The notes below the pieces were generated by a model. The model saw only the letters and a list, made by a program, of their open reading frames with translations. It did not search any database and was not told where the DNA came from. DNA of 7,540 nucleotides, taken from Planctomycetota bacterium. Its GTDB lineage: Bacteria > Planctomycetota > Planctomycetia > Pirellulales > Pirellulaceae. The position numbers were made by a program, and so were the translations under genes. This document shows, piece by piece, positions 5,657-7,540 of the stretch; the first letter of the stretch is position 1; each line of letters opens with the position of its first letter. The stretch is from NCBI GenBank assembly GCA_026692885.1, contig JAPLNJ010000473.1, positions 1-7,540 of the forward strand, read 5' to 3'.

Positions 5657-5692
5657 TTGACAAGTTCACTTGGGCGCCGTCCGGTAGTGAAC
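5657..5692 (+). promoter_or_regulatory. TTGACA box and perfect 7-bp dyad upstream of the PAS kinase
   Basis: A consensus -35 hexamer TTGACA lies at 5657-5662. Immediately after it, gttcact (5664-5670) and agtgaac (5686-5692) form a perfect 7-bp inverted repeat with a 15-base centre. The expected -10 position (around 5680-5686) has no good TATAAT match, so the promoter call is weak. The dyad could be a regulator-binding site overlapping the promoter, or a leader hairpin 26 bases before the start codon. Confidence 0.35.
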
Positions 5693-5703
5693 TCGAAGTC
5701 TAC

Positions 5704-5710
5704 AGAAGGA
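5704..5710 (+). promoter_or_regulatory. Ribosome-binding site of the PAS histidine kinase
   Basis: AGAAGGA lies 8 bases before the ATG at 5719. It is the clearest Shine-Dalgarno in the window and fixes the kinase start. Confidence 0.75.
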
Positions 5711-5718
5711 TTGCCCTG

Positions 5719-7540
5719 ATGGAACGCATACCGCTAGTCGAGGATGTTCAGAACTACGCCCAGAACATCGTCGACACGGTGCGCGAGCCCCTGCTGATCC
5801 TCGACGCCAACTTGCGCGTCCAGTCCGCCAACCGCGCCTTCTACCAGACGTTCCAGGTCTCGCCCGAGGAGACCGAGGGCCGCCTGATCTACCGATTGGG
5901 CAATGGCCAGTGGGACATTCCCGACCTGCGAACCCTGCTCGAGGACATCGTCCCCAAGAGATCCGTCTTCGAGGACTTCGAGCTCGAACACACCTTCCCG
6001 ACCATCGGCCGCAGGGTCATGCTGCTCAACGCCCGCAAGCTCCAGGCGGGCCAACACGGCGAGCTGCTGGTCCTGGCCATGGAAGACGTGACCGCGCGCA
6101 AGCGGGCGGAAGAAACGCTGCTCGAAGCCGGGGCCTTGCAGAACGCGATCTTCAACAGCTCCAACTTCTCGAGTATCGCCACGGACGAGAAGGGCGTCAT
6201 TCAGATCTTCAACGTCGGCGCCGAGCGCATGCTGGGCTATACGGCCGCCGAGGTGATGAACAAGATTACCCCCGCCGACATTTCTGATCCGCAGGAGGTG
6301 ATCGCGCGTGCCGCTGCGTTGAGCCTGGAACTCGCCACCCCGATCACCCCGGGCTTCGAGGCGCTGGTTTTCAAGGCCGCTCGCGGGATCGAGGACATCT
6401 ACGAGCTGACTTACATCCGCAAGGACGGCAGCCGTTTTCCGGCAGTCGTCTCGGTCACGGCGCTGCGCGACGCGCAAGGCGCCATCATCGGCTATCTGCT
6501 GATCGGCACCGACAACACCGCGCGCAAGCGAGCGGAAGAAGCGCTGCTGGAAGCCGGGGCCTTGCAGAACGCGATCTTCAACAGTGCCAACTTCTCGAGC
6601 ATCGCCACCGACGAGAAGGGCGTCATTCAGATCTTCAACGTCGGCGCCGAGCACATGCTGGGCTATATGGCCGCCGAAGTGATGAACAAGATTACGCCCG
6701 CCGACATTTCTGATCCGCACGAACTCATCACGCGGGCCAAAGCCTTGAGCGCTGAACTCGACACCCCGATCACGCCGGGCTTCGAGGCCCTGGTTTTCAA
6801 AGCTTCGCGCGGGATCGAGGATATCTACGAATTGACCTACATCCGCAAGGACGGCAGCCGTTTTCCGGCAGTCGTCTCGGTCACGGCGCTGCGCGACCCA
6901 CAAGGAAGAATCATCGGTTATCTGTTGATCGGTACCGATAATACCGCGCGCAAGCAGGTGGAAGCCGAACGAATGCTGCTCGATCAGCGCGTGCGTGATC
7001 AACAATTTTACACCCGCTCGCTGATTGAAGCCAACATTGATGCACTGATAACCACAGATTCGCGAGGCATCATCACCGACGTCAACAAGCAGATGGAGTC
7101 GCTCACCGGATGCACGCGCGACGAGCTGCTCGGCGCGCCGTTCAAGGACTACTTCACCAACCCGGAGCGAGCTGAGGCGGTCATCACGCTCGTGTTGGGC
7201 AAAGGCAAAGTCACCGACTACGAGCTCACCGCGCGCTCCAGGGACGGCCAGGAAACCGTGGTGTCCTACAACGCGACCACGTTCCACGACCGCGACCGTA
7301 AGCTGCAGGGAGTGGTTGCCGTCGCCCGCGATGTCACCGAACGCAGCCGCTTGGAAAGGCAGATGCAGTTGCAGGCGGCGGAGCTGTCGGACCTGCACCG
7401 CCGCAAGGACGAGTTCCTGGCGATGCTGAGTCATGAGCTTCGTAGCCCCCTCGCCCCCATCGCCAACGCCGTGCAACTGCTCGGTCTCCAGCGGGGCAGC
7501 GAGAGCCCCATCCAGCAGCAAGCCCGCGGCATCATCGAAC
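5719..7540 (+). CDS. Soluble multi-PAS sensor histidine kinase (3' partial)
   Basis: The frame is open from the ATG at 5719 to the window end, giving 607 codons plus one base. No signal peptide or membrane segment is visible, so it should sense a cytoplasmic cue. PAS1 (about 11-122) contains IVDTVREPLLILDANLRVQS and EGRLIYRLGNGQWDIPDLR, a PAS type common in hybrid kinases and CheR-related sensors. PAS2 (about 135-258) and PAS3 (about 277-400) are nearly identical (NAIFNSxNFSSIATDEKGVIQIFNVGAE, then ITPADISDP and YIRKDGSRFPAVVSVTALRD). PAS4 (about 430-545) contains LITTDSRGIITDVNKQMESLTG and ends in VARDVTERSRLE. Short helical linkers (TARKRAEE type) join the domains. The HisKA H-box is FLAMLSHELRSPLAPIANAV, with phospho-acceptor His572. 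The ATP-binding domain and any receiver domain lie beyond the edge. The output partner is unknown. Autophosphorylation at His572 and transfer to a response regulator follow from the family. Confidence 0.93.
   Translation, partial: MERIPLVEDVQNYAQNIVDTVREPLLILDANLRVQSANRAFYQTFQVSPEETEGRLIYRLGNGQWDIPDLRTLLEDIVPKRSVFEDFELEHTFPTIGRRVMLLNARKLQAGQHGELLVLAMEDVTARKRAEETLLEAGALQNAIFNSSNFSSIATDEKGVIQIFNVGAERMLGYTAAEVMNKITPADISDPQEVIARAAALSLELATPITPGFEALVFKAARGIEDIYELTYIRKDGSRFPAVVSVTALRDAQGAIIGYLLIGTDNTARKRAEEALLEAGALQNAIFNSANFSSIATDEKGVIQIFNVGAEHMLGYMAAEVMNKITPADISDPHELITRAKALSAELDTPITPGFEALVFKASRGIEDIYELTYIRKDGSRFPAVVSVTALRDPQGRIIGYLLIGTDNTARKQVEAERMLLDQRVRDQQFYTRSLIEANIDALITTDSRGIITDVNKQMESLTGCTRDELLGAPFKDYFTNPERAEAVITLVLGKGKVTDYELTARSRDGQETVVSYNATTFHDRDRKLQGVVAVARDVTERSRLERQMQLQAAELSDLHRRKDEFLAMLSHELRSPLAPIANAVQLLGLQRGSESPIQQQARGIIE
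6091..6942 (+). repeat. In-frame tandem duplication, 2 x 426 bp, encoding PAS2 and PAS3
   Basis: Unit 1 (6091-6516) and unit 2 (6517-6942) each encode 142 residues (125-266 and 267-408), both starting at the linker TARK. By hand alignment about 46 of 426 bases and 13 of 142 residues differ, with no indel. The start of a third linker copy follows at 6943. Differences cluster around the codons for residues after ADISDP and near the domain end. The segment coding YIRKDGSRFPAVVSVTALRD is identical in both units. Confidence 0.95.

Noticed and set aside
5734..7521. Very long open frame (595 codons) antisense to the PAS kinase
   Set aside because: The plus-strand frame shows clear PAS and H-box motifs with a good ribosome-binding site. 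The antisense frame is a by-product of GC-rich codon bias and the PAS duplication, and shows no recognisable domain.

Overview
This high-GC window looks like a planctomycete (Planctomycetota) chromosome fragment. Three things suggest this: a fusion of a kinase-like domain to a formylglycine-generating-enzyme (FGE/sulfatase-modifying) domain, dispersed hairpin repeats whose chance translations read VPTRSVGT or FPRGAWERE (text I associate with planctomycete intergenic DNA), and a large soluble multi-PAS histidine kinase. The assignment is by pattern recognition, not by a search.

Layout: (1) 1-1419, plus strand, the 3' part of a kinase-like/FGE-like fusion gene cut by the left edge. (2) 1420-1599, the gap between convergent genes, mostly filled by a modular hairpin repeat (copy A). 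(3) 1600-3513, minus strand, a RecQ-family helicase with its zinc-type cysteines placed unusually far downstream. (4) 3618-4583, minus strand, a PflX-type (COG1313-like) radical SAM protein just upstream of recQ. (5) 4584-5718, a divergent intergenic region of about 1.1 kb with no convincing gene. It holds a 15-bp tandem repeat, hairpin repeat copy B, two inverted copies of a 128-bp repeat, a REP-like palindrome, a G-rich tract, and an apparent leader with a 7-bp dyad. (6) 5719 to the right edge, plus strand, a soluble histidine kinase with four PAS domains. Its frame stays open to the window end, and the second and third PAS units are a 426-bp in-frame tandem duplication.

Functionally the genes do not form an obvious pathway. 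The kinase/FGE protein and the PAS kinase are signalling proteins, recQ belongs to DNA repair, and the radical SAM protein is a poorly characterised activase relative. recQ and the radical SAM gene share a strand with a 104-bp gap and could be co-transcribed, although a plausible separate recQ promoter lies in that gap. I see no tRNA, rRNA, CRISPR array, transposase or complete defence system. The most interesting material is non-coding (stem-triloop repeats at three levels of organisation) and structural within genes (tandem PAS duplication, relocated RecQ zinc motif, FGE C-terminus resembling a diversity-generating-retroelement target).
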